The notes beneath the pieces are model-generated. The model had not been told where the DNA came from. It saw nothing but the letters and a program-made list of their open reading frames with translations, and did no database searches. From Chryseobacterium aquaeductus (lineage in GTDB: Bacteria > Bacteroidota > Bacteroidia > Flavobacteriales > Weeksellaceae), in contig NZ_CAJIMS010000001.1 in NCBI RefSeq assembly GCF_905175375.1, positions 2,852,001-2,916,000 of the forward strand: a stretch of DNA of 64,000 nucleotides, given 5' to 3'. The position numbers were made by a program, and so were the translations under genes. This document shows, piece after piece, positions 53,852 to 62,941 of the stretch (positions within the stretch are counted from its first letter, which is position 1; each line of letters starts with the position of its first letter).

Positions 53852-54970
53852 TTATGAAGCAGATTGACTGTGTGTGATCCCATATTCTGTCTCAGAGATC
53901 ATGTAATCAACTACTTTCTTTAAATCTCCGGTTTCTTTATAGACCTTCAGCTGTCTGTCTGCACCCGTACCGTTTTCCAAAATTGTCCAGGCATATTCCA
54001 CTTCTTTTCTGCATCCTAAGTCGTCTACTACATCGTCAATAAATTCCAATAATTCTTTCAACAAATCTGCGTATGGTACAGATTCTTCCTTACCAAAATC
54101 GATCAGGTGAGAATGAATTCCATCTCTTGAAGCGCGCCATTTGTTTTCATTAAGCAATAGTCTTCTGTAACTTCTAAAGCTTAAATTCTGCTGATGCAAT
54201 TTGTAAATTTTTGCTACAAGACTTTGCATGATGGCTGCCAGACAAACGGTTTCTTCAATTCTTAATGGCATATCACAAATTCTGAATTCTATAGTAGGGT
54301 AGAACGGATGTACTCTTAAATCCCACCATATTTTCTTAGCATTATCAATCGTTCCCGTTTTAACCAGAAGATCTACATAGCTGTCAAATTCTGCCAAAGA
54401 ATTAAAGTAACTCGGAATTCCGGTTCTCGGAAATTTCACAAAAATTTCCTGTCTGTATGATCTGAATCCTGTGTTTCTTCCAATCCAAAAGGGTGAATTT
54501 ACTGATAAAGCATAAACGTGCGGAAGAAAATAACGCATCACATTCTGAATTCTTACTCCTTCTTCGCGATTAGGAATACCAATGTGAACGTGCAACCCGA
54601 AAATAAGATTTCCACGAGCTACATCGCCCATATCATCTACTATTTTATTGTACCGTTCGCCGTTTGTAATGGTATTGTGCTCCCAATTTGAAAAAGGGTG
54701 TGTTCCGCCACCGGAAACACGAAGTCCCTGCTCGTGTGCGGTATTGATAAGGTGCCTTCTCAAATTCGTCAACTCAGCCTGTGCTTCCTGAATGTTTTGG
54801 CAAATTCCTGTTTCCATTTCAATCATAGATTCGTGCATTTCGTGCTTTAAGTTTTCACTTAAAACAGCTTTGCCACCTTCAATAATTTTTGAAACGTGAG
54901 ATACTAAATCTCTGCTTTCTAAATCGATGATCTGATATTCTTCTTCAATACCAATTGTAAACTGATGCAT
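53852..54970 (-). CDS. GCS2-family carboxylate-amine ligase (YbdK-like)
   Basis: 372 residues. The GCS2 signature is present: FTIGIEEEYQIIDLES at the start, EMHESMIEMETGIC (acidic metal ligands), HVHIGIPNREEGVRIQN and RDLRVHPFYPTIEFRICDMP-type blocks. Proteins of this family make gamma-glutamyl or similar amide bonds; E. coli YbdK shows weak glutamate-cysteine ligase activity. Here it is flanked 25 bases upstream by an ATP-grasp gene and 33 bases downstream by an amidotransferase, so its partner substrate is probably the cluster's own product rather than glutathione. Confidence 0.9.
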   Translation of the reverse strand: MHQFTIGIEEEYQIIDLESRDLVSHVSKIIEGGKAVLSENLKHEMHESMIEMETGICQNIQEAQAELTNLRRHLINTAHEQGLRVSGGGTHPFSNWEHNTITNGERYNKIVDDMGDVARGNLIFGLHVHIGIPNREEGVRIQNVMRYFLPHVYALSVNSPFWIGRNTGFRSYRQEIFVKFPRTGIPSYFNSLAEFDSYVDLLVKTGTIDNAKKIWWDLRVHPFYPTIEFRICDMPLRIEETVCLAAIMQSLVAKIYKLHQQNLSFRSYRRLLLNENKWRASRDGIHSHLIDFGKEESVPYADLLKELLEFIDDVVDDLGCRKEVEYAWTILENGTGADRQLKVYKETGDLKKVVDYMISETEYGITHSQSAS

Positions 54971-54995
54971 TTTTTTTTCTGTGTTTTGTATTAGT

Positions 54996-55949
54996 TTATT
55001 TTATTGAATCTTTCACAAAAGTTCCCCAAGAGATATTCTGCTTACCAGGAACGTATTCTTTAGCTTTTTCTATCGCAAATTTTGCAGAGTTTTCTACAAT
55101 CCACGCAAAGTTTTCTTCTCCTACAGAATTTCTGTCTGCATCCGGCGCAGGATTACAAAAATCAATAGCATAAGGTATTCCGTCTCTTACAGCAAATTCT
55201 ACCGTGTTGAAATCATATCCCAAAGCTTCATTCATTTTAATGGTATAATCGTGGATCGTTTTTAATAATTTTTCCAGATCCTTGCCTTCGGTTTGGTGTG
55301 TTGTTGCATATCTTAAGTGATGAGGATTTCTTGGCTCGTAAGGCATTATATGAACATATTTTTTCCCCAAACAATATACTCTGTAGTAATCCTGAAAAAC
55401 AATTTCTTCCTGTACCATCATCACCAATTGCTCAGTTTCTGATAATTTATCCCAAAGATCTTCAGGACTTTCTACTCTGTAAACACTTTTCCAGCCACCG
55501 CCATCATGAGGTTTCATGTACGCAGGGAAGCCAACGTAATTGAAAATATAATCCCAATCGTGAGGGAATTTTAAGTTTCTGAATGATTTTTCTGATGTAT
55601 CAGTCGGTCTTTCATGCGACGGAAGCAAAACTGTATTAGGTAACGGAATGCCAAGTTTAGACATCAAAGCATTGTTGAAAAATTTTTCGTCTGCGCTCCA
55701 CCAAAAAGGGTTATTCATCACGTATGTTCCGTTCAATGCAGCATTTTTAAGATAAGCTCTGTAAAACGGAACATCCTGAGAAATTCTATCAATGATAACG
55801 GCGTATCCATAGTCGGCGCCTTGCTCCAATTTATCTATCGTTACAGCTTCAGCTACGATTTCACCTTTCCCTAATTCATTTACTTTGTCTATAAATGCCC
55901 AAGGATATGTGTCTTCCATACCGAATAAGATTCCTACTTTTTTTGCCAT
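54996..55949 (-). CDS. ATP-grasp ligase, cluster copy 2
   Basis: 317 residues. N-terminal Rossmann-like domain (KKVGILFGMEDTYPWAFIDK), then the ATP-grasp fold: the phosphate/Lys region FPAYMKPHDGGGWKSVYRVE, the linker strand QLVMMVQEEIVFQDYYRVYC and the metal ligands in NTVEFAVRDGIPYAIDFCNP (E and N). The layout resembles D-Ala-D-Ala- or RimK-like carboxylate-amine ligases, which form an acylphosphate and add an amine. Substrate unknown. Read between the esterase (48-base gap) and GCS2 gene (25-base gap). Confidence 0.85.
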   Translation of the reverse strand: MAKKVGILFGMEDTYPWAFIDKVNELGKGEIVAEAVTIDKLEQGADYGYAVIIDRISQDVPFYRAYLKNAALNGTYVMNNPFWWSADEKFFNNALMSKLGIPLPNTVLLPSHERPTDTSEKSFRNLKFPHDWDYIFNYVGFPAYMKPHDGGGWKSVYRVESPEDLWDKLSETEQLVMMVQEEIVFQDYYRVYCLGKKYVHIMPYEPRNPHHLRYATTHQTEGKDLEKLLKTIHDYTIKMNEALGYDFNTVEFAVRDGIPYAIDFCNPAPDADRNSVGEENFAWIVENSAKFAIEKAKEYVPGKQNISWGTFVKDSIK

Positions 55950-55997
55950 AATTTGTCTTTTTAACGTTTTTAATATTAATAATTGAATTGTTTAAAC

Positions 55998-56711
55998 TTA
56001 AGAAAAGAATGTTCCTATGAAACTTGGGAAAGCCATTCTCCACAGCGGCCAATCATGATTGATCCACCTTTTTTCATCGTACCAGAAATCAATACCTTTT
56101 GCACGGAGAATATTTGCCATTTCTACATTTTTATCTTTACAGATATCTTCATCCGAAGTGCTCAGAACGATATGCATATGCTTATACTTCCACGCATCAT
56201 CATTTTTCACAAATTCCCTCGGACAGTTGAAATATACAAGCTCATCAGAATATCCGTCCATAAAATTTCTTATGCTGAATGCACCCGACAAACAGAATAA
56301 ATGTGAAACGACATCTGGAAATCTAAATGCAAAATTGGCGGCATGATAACCTCCAAAACTTGCACCTGCAACAGCTACACGATGAGTGCCATGAAGCTTC
56401 TGAATATAAGGCACAAATTCCTGAATAAGAAACTGTACATATTTTTCATAATTTCTGATTCTTTGCTGAGGCGAGATATTCTCATCATAAAAACTCCACG
56501 CATCGATGGTTTGAATGTTGTATAATTTCACTTTTCCCTGCTCAACAAACCAATTGATGCTGCTGTTCAGATGAAAATCGTGATTTTGTGTATATTGCCC
56601 TTGTGAGGTAGGAAACATGATAATCGGGTAACCGAAATGTCCTGTGATCTCAACCTTAAGGCTTGTTCCCAATATATTTGAGTAATAGTCCGTATGTTCT
56701 ATATGTGGCAT
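55998..56711 (-). CDS. Esterase family alpha/beta hydrolase
   Basis: 237 residues, cytoplasmic (no signal peptide). The nucleophile elbow GASFGG lies in VAVAGASFGGYHAANFAFRF; the start (TGHFGYPIIMFPTSQG) and the final region (RWINHDWPLWRMAFPSF, catalytic His in HDWPLW) match the putative-esterase/EstD-like family. It lies inside the ligase cluster, 48 bases before ATP-grasp copy 2, so it may release or tailor the product through ester or thioester cleavage. This role is inferred from position. Confidence 0.8.
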   Translation of the reverse strand: MPHIEHTDYYSNILGTSLKVEITGHFGYPIIMFPTSQGQYTQNHDFHLNSSINWFVEQGKVKLYNIQTIDAWSFYDENISPQQRIRNYEKYVQFLIQEFVPYIQKLHGTHRVAVAGASFGGYHAANFAFRFPDVVSHLFCLSGAFSIRNFMDGYSDELVYFNCPREFVKNDDAWKYKHMHIVLSTSDEDICKDKNVEMANILRAKGIDFWYDEKRWINHDWPLWRMAFPSFIGTFFS

Positions 56712-56877
56712 TTACTATAGATTTTTAGTTTTTTATTTTAGTTTTTACTTTAAAAATTCATAAAACTCAATTCCGCTAATTTCAGTTTCCTAAAATTTAG
56801 CATTATGATTTAAGTAAATTTAATTTTATAAAATTGATAATTTCCTGAATATCAATTAAGTTATTTATAAATAATTA

Positions 56878-58089
56878 TTACGAGGTCGGTCTGTCTTGAG
56901 GTGGAATAATATTAAGAAGATGACTATGAATTCTTTCAGCAGCGAGGTCTAATCTTTCTACTACTTTTTCAGAATCTTTTGATTTATAAACGATTCCTAC
57001 ATGATAATCAATAGGGATGAATTTTACCGCTTCTTCACACTTGAATTGTTCGTAATCCGGCTCTTTATCTTTAATCAAAGCAACAATTAATCCTGAATAA
57101 TAACCAGTAGGTTTAGAAACTTCATAATGTCTGCCTCTTAGAAGTGCATCTTCTATTTTTGCCCATTCTCTCCAAATATTGATGTTGCTTGAAGCTTCTA
57201 CAAGATCCGGAATATGTGCGCCCCCAACTCTGGAGGATGTTTCGAGAAAATACCATTTCCCATCAGCTTTTCCACGGATAAATTCTGTGTGTGTGGCACC
57301 ATTCATCAAGCCAAAGTTGAGAAGCACTTTTTTGTTGGCTTCATCCAACGCTTTAAATTCATCAGAATATCTTCCTAAAGTTTTGGTTCTGAAAACGCCG
57401 CCTTCATGCGAAACTTCCATTGGTGGAGCAAGATATTTTGATGCAGAGGTGAAAACAATTTCTTTATTGAAAGTTAAACTGTCAACATGATATACATCAC
57501 CCGGTTTGAAGCTTTCTAAAAGAAAAAGATGACGCTCTTCACCCAATTTTTCAAGGGCTTGCAATAGTTCTTCTCTTGTTTTTAATTTTTTGATTCCAGA
57601 TGCTGAAGCTTCTGATCTGGGTTTTAATACCCATGGAGCCGAAACTTTGCTGATGAAATTTTCTACTTCCTGATCATTAAATACTGCAGTAAATTCCGGG
57701 ACATTAATGCCCGAATCTTTGGCTTTTTGGCGCATTGCCAATTTGTCTCTGAAATAACGGTGTGTTGTCTGACCCATCCCGGGAATTCTGAAAGTCTCAC
57801 GGATTAATGCAGCTTTTTCAACATCGTAATCATCTAATGCTATGACAGCATTAACTTTACGGGTTTTCATAATGTGCGAAAAACCTTGAACCAGGTGTTC
57901 TAAATTCCAGACAGACGGTTTCATTTCGGGCATATAAAAAACCTCATCAATAGCCTCCCAAGGCCAATTTTTTTCTTTGAGGTTTTCCGATGTTACCAAG
58001 ATTATTTTATTGCCGAGTTTTTTCATCTCGTCCATAAAATCATAACCTTTGTAATAGCACGAAATGCATACAATAGTTTTCTCCTCCAT
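56878..58089 (-). CDS. ATP-grasp ligase, cluster copy 1
   Basis: 403 residues. The PurK/carbamoyl-phosphate-synthetase type of ATP-grasp: N-terminal domain with CISCYYKGYDFMDEMKKLGN, the central fold with VSAPWVLKPRSEASASGIKK (Lys and Ser-rich loop), LESFKPGDVYHVDSLTFN, and metal ligands in ATHTEFIRGKADGKWYFLET. The last 80 residues form an extra domain (about 320-403). Relatives include amino-acid ligases such as BacD-like proteins. It starts 141 bases after the M17 gene and ends 167 bases before the esterase gene, with a weak hairpin (AATTGATA / TATCAATT, 56832-56857) just downstream. Confidence 0.85.
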   Translation of the reverse strand: MEEKTIVCISCYYKGYDFMDEMKKLGNKIILVTSENLKEKNWPWEAIDEVFYMPEMKPSVWNLEHLVQGFSHIMKTRKVNAVIALDDYDVEKAALIRETFRIPGMGQTTHRYFRDKLAMRQKAKDSGINVPEFTAVFNDQEVENFISKVSAPWVLKPRSEASASGIKKLKTREELLQALEKLGEERHLFLLESFKPGDVYHVDSLTFNKEIVFTSASKYLAPPMEVSHEGGVFRTKTLGRYSDEFKALDEANKKVLLNFGLMNGATHTEFIRGKADGKWYFLETSSRVGGAHIPDLVEASSNINIWREWAKIEDALLRGRHYEVSKPTGYYSGLIVALIKDKEPDYEQFKCEEAVKFIPIDYHVGIVYKSKDSEKVVERLDLAAERIHSHLLNIIPPQDRPTS

Positions 58090-58229
58090 ATAATGTTTTT
58101 TAATTTTTGATGAATATTCAAAAATAAAAGATATTTTTTATTGATTTTTTAATGCTAAAAATCAAAAATAAATGCGTATTTGAAAATCACTAATCAATTA
58201 TACAGAGAAATTTTGAAACAAACTAATTT

Positions 58230-59645
58230 TTAATGATAATTTTCAATTAAATCGGCTAATAATTGTACTCCGTAGCCAGTTGCAGCTTTATCTTTAGCAT
58301 ATCCTACATTTCCAAAGGCAACTCCGGCAATATCAAGATGTGCCCAATTAGAGTGTCCTTCAATGAATTGTTCCAAAAATTTTGCAGCAATAATACAGTC
58401 TCCCAATGGTTTCATAGAAATGTTTTTAAAATCTGCGACGTCAGATTTAAAATCATCCATCCAAATATCCCACAACGGAAGATTCCATAACCTCTGGTTA
58501 GTTTTATCTCCGGTTTTAATCAATAAATTTTTTAATTCTTCATTATTAGAAAACATGGCTCCGCAAGTATCGCCAAACATTCTTACAGAACTGCCAGTCA
58601 AAGTTGCTAGATCAATCATGACGTCAGTTTTATAGTTTTTTGATAGATATGAAAGTCCGTCTGCCAATGTCATTCTGCCTTCTGCGTCGGTGTTGAGAAC
58701 TTCAATTGTTTTTCCGTTGTAAGCAGATATTACGTCGCTCGGCAAATAGGCGTTTTCGGAAACCGCATTGTCTGTAATTGGTAATATTGCAACGATGTTT
58801 ACGGGCAATTGCATTTTTGAAGCGTAGATTAAAGCTCCGATCACTGCTGTAGCACCGCCCATATCAGATTTCATGTAATGCATATTATCAGATGCTTTGA
58901 TAGAAATTCCACCTGTATCAAACAATACGCATTTTCCTACCAAGCCAAATGTTTTAGCTTTTTTTACCGTTGTTTTATATTCTAAAATAGTGAATGATGC
59001 ATCATAAGCACTTCCTTGGTTCACTGAAAGAAAAGCGCCTAAGCCTAATTCTTCGCATTTCTTTCGGTTGAATGAGGTGTACTGAAGCTGATTTTTTTTG
59101 GCTAAATTTTTCAGATAGGCATTGATTGCTTCCGGCTTTTTTAAGTTTGCAGGCTTGTTGAGCCAATCTTGGCAGGCAGTTTGTCCGTCACAAATTGCTT
59201 CGGTTCTTGCGGTGATATTGTCTAGTTTTTTCTGACTCAGATTTCCAAAATGGAATTCAAATTTTTCGTTCCAGAAAGCATGATTTTTTTCAAAAGGATA
59301 ATTATAAGTTCCCAGGAAAAGCCCTTTTATAAATTCTTCAAACTGTTTCTCTGTAATAAAATCTGCTAAAATTAACGTAGGAACCACCTGAAAGTTTTTC
59401 TTGTAACTTTGAGAAAATTTCATCGCAACCTGCTGAAATTCAAAATTCTGAAGATCAGATTTTCCGAGACCGATGAAATAGGTGACAGAATCTTCTTTTA
59501 CATCAATAAAAACTTCATTTTTTTTTCCTGTGAATAGAAGAGATATATTTTTATTGTAATTTTTGCTGTTTTTCGTCCAGGTATCTTCAGTGAAAAGTTC
59601 GAAAATCTGCGTGTAATTTTTATTTCTTTTGTTTATTAAATTCAT
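58230..59645 (-). CDS. Leucyl aminopeptidase (M17 family)
   Basis: 471 residues. The catalytic C-terminal domain carries the metal and active-site blocks SDNMHYMKSDMGGATAVIGA (Lys and Asp), NTDAEGRMTLADGL (the M17 signature with the Asp/Glu ligands and Arg) and LATLTGSSVRMFGD. M17 enzymes form hexamers with two metal ions and release N-terminal residues; some act on Cys-Gly. The N-terminal domain is shorter and more divergent than in PepA. It lies six bases after the CBM48-esterase gene, in operon with it, at the head of the ligase cluster. Confidence 0.9.
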   Translation of the reverse strand: MNLINKRNKNYTQIFELFTEDTWTKNSKNYNKNISLLFTGKKNEVFIDVKEDSVTYFIGLGKSDLQNFEFQQVAMKFSQSYKKNFQVVPTLILADFITEKQFEEFIKGLFLGTYNYPFEKNHAFWNEKFEFHFGNLSQKKLDNITARTEAICDGQTACQDWLNKPANLKKPEAINAYLKNLAKKNQLQYTSFNRKKCEELGLGAFLSVNQGSAYDASFTILEYKTTVKKAKTFGLVGKCVLFDTGGISIKASDNMHYMKSDMGGATAVIGALIYASKMQLPVNIVAILPITDNAVSENAYLPSDVISAYNGKTIEVLNTDAEGRMTLADGLSYLSKNYKTDVMIDLATLTGSSVRMFGDTCGAMFSNNEELKNLLIKTGDKTNQRLWNLPLWDIWMDDFKSDVADFKNISMKPLGDCIIAAKFLEQFIEGHSNWAHLDIAGVAFGNVGYAKDKAATGYGVQLLADLIENYH

Positions 59646-59651
59646 GATCTT

Positions 59652-60773
59652 TTAGTTTATAATTGTCTCTTGATGTGGCGTCACTTCCACGGGATTTTCT
59701 GTGTTGTTGTAAAATAGCCACTCAATTGCTCTCGGAAATTCCTGAGACCAATAAAACTCGTTATGAGAACCTTCAGGATTGATATTGGTTTTAAATTCAA
59801 AATCAAAAAGATTTTTCTTTTCCCATTTTTTCAGATAATTTTCAAAAACCTGTATTCTTTTCACCATTTTAGAACCTTCCTGTTCACCTCCGTAGAGATA
59901 AATTTTCGTTTTAAATGGAACTCTGAAACTCATCATCGGAAAATTATTGTCGGGTTCTACCCAAAGTGAGGGAGAAAAAATCAAAAGTTTTGAGTAGACT
60001 TCAGGGTACAAAAATCCGCTGTAAATACTGATTAAAGCACCTAAAGAACTTCCCCCGATTCCTGTGTTCTCACGGTCTTTTTTGGTGCGGTAATGTTCAT
60101 CTACAAAAGGTTTCAGAGTATCTGTAATAAACCGGATGTACTTTTTCCCTTCAGATCCGTTGGCTACATTATCATTATCAAAAATATATTCTTTTATTCG
60201 CTCTTCACTCCCATGTTCTACGGCAATAATGATCACATCTCCACGACCATATTCTGCAAGTATAGATAGTTTTTTGTCGATTTCCCAATTACCGTAGGGA
60301 CTTCCTTCGTTGAATAAATTCTGTGCATCCTGAAGATAAAGTACAGGATAATTTTTATCTGAAACATAGTAATCGTACGGTAAAAGTGCCCAAACTTTAC
60401 GATGTCTCTCAAGCTGAGGAATATAAAATTCTTCTGAAATAATTTCAACAATAGGATAAAATTCTTCCTTGAAAGGGCCCCAGTTATATCGCCATTTTTC
60501 AACTTTGTGAGCAAATTCCAATGAAGATTTCAATGCTTTTTTATTGGGAGTAATGCTGCCGTACTGATCTAGTTCTACATTTTCCCATCCGCCTTTTGTA
60601 AATTTAAACTCAACGATCTCAGGAAGGAAATCATCAAATATTTCGATGTAGTAATTATTCGGATCTATTTGTGCAAGTTGATAGCGAGGATCTTTCGGGT
60701 TCCAGATGTTGAAATTCCCGGTTATATATATCGGTCTTTCGTCTGCTTCACTTGTGTAAAGAGTAAACTTCAT
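59652..60773 (-). CDS. CBM48-like / esterase fusion protein (Fes/EstD type)
   Basis: 373 residues, no signal peptide. An N-terminal E-set/CBM48-like domain (about 1-85; TSEADERPIYITGNFNIWNP) resembles the start of glgB. It is followed by an alpha/beta hydrolase of the putative-esterase family with GGSSLGALIS as nucleophile elbow and the final catalytic His in NPEGSHNEFYW. Related fusions include enterochelin esterases and periplasmic carbohydrate esterases. It diverges from glgB across 216 bases and heads the operon with the M17 peptidase. The CBM-like start could mean glycogen binding; the link to the ligase cluster could mean a peptide ester substrate. Confidence 0.8.
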   Translation of the reverse strand: MKFTLYTSEADERPIYITGNFNIWNPKDPRYQLAQIDPNNYYIEIFDDFLPEIVEFKFTKGGWENVELDQYGSITPNKKALKSSLEFAHKVEKWRYNWGPFKEEFYPIVEIISEEFYIPQLERHRKVWALLPYDYYVSDKNYPVLYLQDAQNLFNEGSPYGNWEIDKKLSILAEYGRGDVIIIAVEHGSEERIKEYIFDNDNVANGSEGKKYIRFITDTLKPFVDEHYRTKKDRENTGIGGSSLGALISIYSGFLYPEVYSKLLIFSPSLWVEPDNNFPMMSFRVPFKTKIYLYGGEQEGSKMVKRIQVFENYLKKWEKKNLFDFEFKTNINPEGSHNEFYWSQEFPRAIEWLFYNNTENPVEVTPHQETIIN

Positions 60774-60884
60774 ATTCGTGTTTAAAATATTGATAGTAAA
60801 ATTAACTGATAAAAGTATAAAAAATCTTTTTATATAACTGGATTAAAATTAATAAAAAACACTCTTTAAGAAAGGAAATATTTA

Positions 60885-60892
60885 TATATTTG
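60885..60892 (+). promoter_or_regulatory. -7 promoter box of glgB
   Basis: TATATTTG, 97 bases before the glgB ATG at 60990; the -33 region is weak (CTTTAAG). Transcription is expected to begin just before the structured leader. Confidence 0.5.
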
Positions 60893-60903
60893 ATAGTCAT
60901 CGA

Positions 60904-60953
60904 TGCAAGTGGGAGAATAATTGAGCAAATTATTTTCTTTATAATCACTTGCA
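60904..60953 (+). promoter_or_regulatory. Structured leader of glgB
   Basis: The outer stem TGCAAGTG / CACTTGCA (60904-60911 and 60946-60953) encloses an inner stem AATAATT / AATTATT (60916-60922 and 60928-60934, loop GAGCA). It lies between the predicted promoter and the ATG and matches no riboswitch class I recognise. It could regulate glgBA expression. Confidence 0.45.
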
Positions 60954-60989
60954 ACTGCTTTTGATGACCGATTTGACTGAAAGAACACT

Positions 60990-62939
60990 ATGATGAACTC
61001 GGTAAAAACGTATACGCTTTTCACGGATCATGATGTTTATCTTTTTAAAGAAGGTAAACACTATAAACTGTACGAAAAATTTGGGGCACATTCGGTTGAG
61101 AAAGATGGAGTAAAAGGTGTTTACTTTTCAGTTTGGGCTCCCAATGCAAAAAAAGTTTCTGTGATCGGAAATTTTAATAATTGGAATCATAATGATCATA
61201 TTCTTTTCCCAAGATGGGATGGCTCTGGAATTTGGGAAGGTTTTATCTCGGGTTTAACTTGGGGTACACTTTACAAGTATGCTATAGAAAATTTAGGGAA
61301 AATTTTAGAGAAAAGTGATCCTTACGCATTGAGCTGGGAACAAAATCTTCAGGCTGCATCGCTTGTTTCTACTACCTGGTACGAATGGGATGATGCTAAA
61401 TGGCTGGAAGAACGCTGGAAGAAGAACAGCCTTAAAGCACCAATTTCAGTCTATGAAATGCATTTGGCATCGTGGATGAGAAATTCAAACCAACCCGATG
61501 TGTTTTTGAATTACCGGGAAATCGCTTCAAAACTGATTCCGTACATACAATACATGGGTTTCACGCACGTAGAATTTATGCCTGTGATGGAATATCCGTA
61601 TGATCCCAGTTGGGGTTATCAGATCACCGGTTTTTTTGCAGCGACTTCACGTTTCGGTTCACCGCAGGATTTAATGTATTTAATCAATGAACTCCACAAA
61701 AATGATATCGGAGTTATTTTAGATTGGGTTTCTTCGCATTTTCCGGGAGACGCCAATGGTTTGCACCGATTTGACGGCAGTTACTTGTACGAGCCTGAAG
61801 ATCCAAGAAGAGGTTTTCATCCCGACTGGAAATCTTATATTTTCAATTATGGAAGAAATGAGGTTAAATCTTTCCTGATTTCAAATGCAATGTTCTGGCT
61901 CGAGCGTTATCATGCAGACGGTTTGCGTGTAGATGCGGTAACTTCGATGCTCCATTTGGACTATTCGAGAAATGAGGGCGAATGGGAACCAAATATCTAT
62001 GGTGATAATGTAAATCTCGAAGCTAAGGCTTTTCTGCAGGAATTTAATACAGCAGTTTATAAAGAATTTGGAGACAGTATTATTACCATTGCAGAAGAAA
62101 GTTCAGATTTTCCTTTGCTTACAAAACCCGTACATGACGGCGGTGTAGGCTTCGGAATGAAATGGATGATGGGATGGATGCATGACACCTTAGATTATTT
62201 TAAACTTGAACCGGAAAACCGCAGGCATCATCATCATAAAATTACGTTTGCATCGATGTACATGTATAATGAAAATTATATGATGCCTTTGTCTCATGAC
62301 GAAGTAGTACACGGAAAGGCAAGCTTGATTTATAAAATGACTGGTGATGAGTGGCAGAAATTTGCTAATCTGAGAGCGCTCTATGTTTATATGTTTACCA
62401 ATCCTGGAGCCAAACTACTTTTTATGGGTGATGAATTCGGGCAAACTGGCGAGTGGAATTTCAGAAAAAGTTTAGATTGGCAACTTCTCGATTTCCCTGT
62501 TCATAAAGGTTTACAGAATTTAGTAAAAGATCTTAATCATTTATATAAAAACGAATCTGCTTTTTACGAAAACCAGTTCACTCAAAATGGGTTTGAATGG
62601 GTAGAAGCCAATGACGAAGAAAATTCAGTTTTTATTTATTTAAGGAAAGGGAAGAGGAGAGATGATATTTCGATGATTATTTTAAACCTTACTCCAAATA
62701 CTTTCGATTATAAAGTCGGGGTGAATGCAGGAACACATTGGGACGTTGTTTTCAATTCGGATGATAAACAATATGGCGGAAGCGGAGTAGAAACCACAAT
62801 TTTCAAAGAAGAAAATGAAGAATGGATGAACCGGCCGAAATCAATTTTTCTAAAACTTCCACCACTTGCGGGAATTGTTCTGAAAATGAAAAAAGATAAA
62901 AAGTATAAACTCAGTAGAATAAAACAACACAAAAAATAA
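60990..62939 (+). CDS. glgB: 1,4-alpha-glucan branching enzyme
   Basis: 649 residues, family GH13. An N-terminal CBM48/E-set domain (about 15-125, GVYFSVWAPNAKKVSVIGNF) is followed by the catalytic barrel with FMPVMEYPYDPSWGYQITGF, the nucleophile region DGLRVDAVTSML, the acid ITIAEESSDFPLL and the third carboxylate block PLSHDEVVHGKASLI. A C-terminal all-beta domain closes the protein. It transfers alpha-1,4 chains to alpha-1,6 branch points in glycogen. Two bases separate its stop from the glgA start, so the two are one operon. Confidence 0.96.
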   Translation: MMNSVKTYTLFTDHDVYLFKEGKHYKLYEKFGAHSVEKDGVKGVYFSVWAPNAKKVSVIGNFNNWNHNDHILFPRWDGSGIWEGFISGLTWGTLYKYAIENLGKILEKSDPYALSWEQNLQAASLVSTTWYEWDDAKWLEERWKKNSLKAPISVYEMHLASWMRNSNQPDVFLNYREIASKLIPYIQYMGFTHVEFMPVMEYPYDPSWGYQITGFFAATSRFGSPQDLMYLINELHKNDIGVILDWVSSHFPGDANGLHRFDGSYLYEPEDPRRGFHPDWKSYIFNYGRNEVKSFLISNAMFWLERYHADGLRVDAVTSMLHLDYSRNEGEWEPNIYGDNVNLEAKAFLQEFNTAVYKEFGDSIITIAEESSDFPLLTKPVHDGGVGFGMKWMMGWMHDTLDYFKLEPENRRHHHHKITFASMYMYNENYMMPLSHDEVVHGKASLIYKMTGDEWQKFANLRALYVYMFTNPGAKLLFMGDEFGQTGEWNFRKSLDWQLLDFPVHKGLQNLVKDLNHLYKNESAFYENQFTQNGFEWVEANDEENSVFIYLRKGKRRDDISMIILNLTPNTFDYKVGVNAGTHWDVVFNSDDKQYGGSGVETTIFKEENEEWMNRPKSIFLKLPPLAGIVLKMKKDKKYKLSRIKQHKK

Positions 62940-62941
62940 AA

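Noticed and set aside
51244..60773. Nonribosomal peptide synthetase or RiPP cluster
   Set aside because: No adenylation, condensation or carrier domain, and no short precursor-peptide gene in the gaps; stand-alone amide ligases only.
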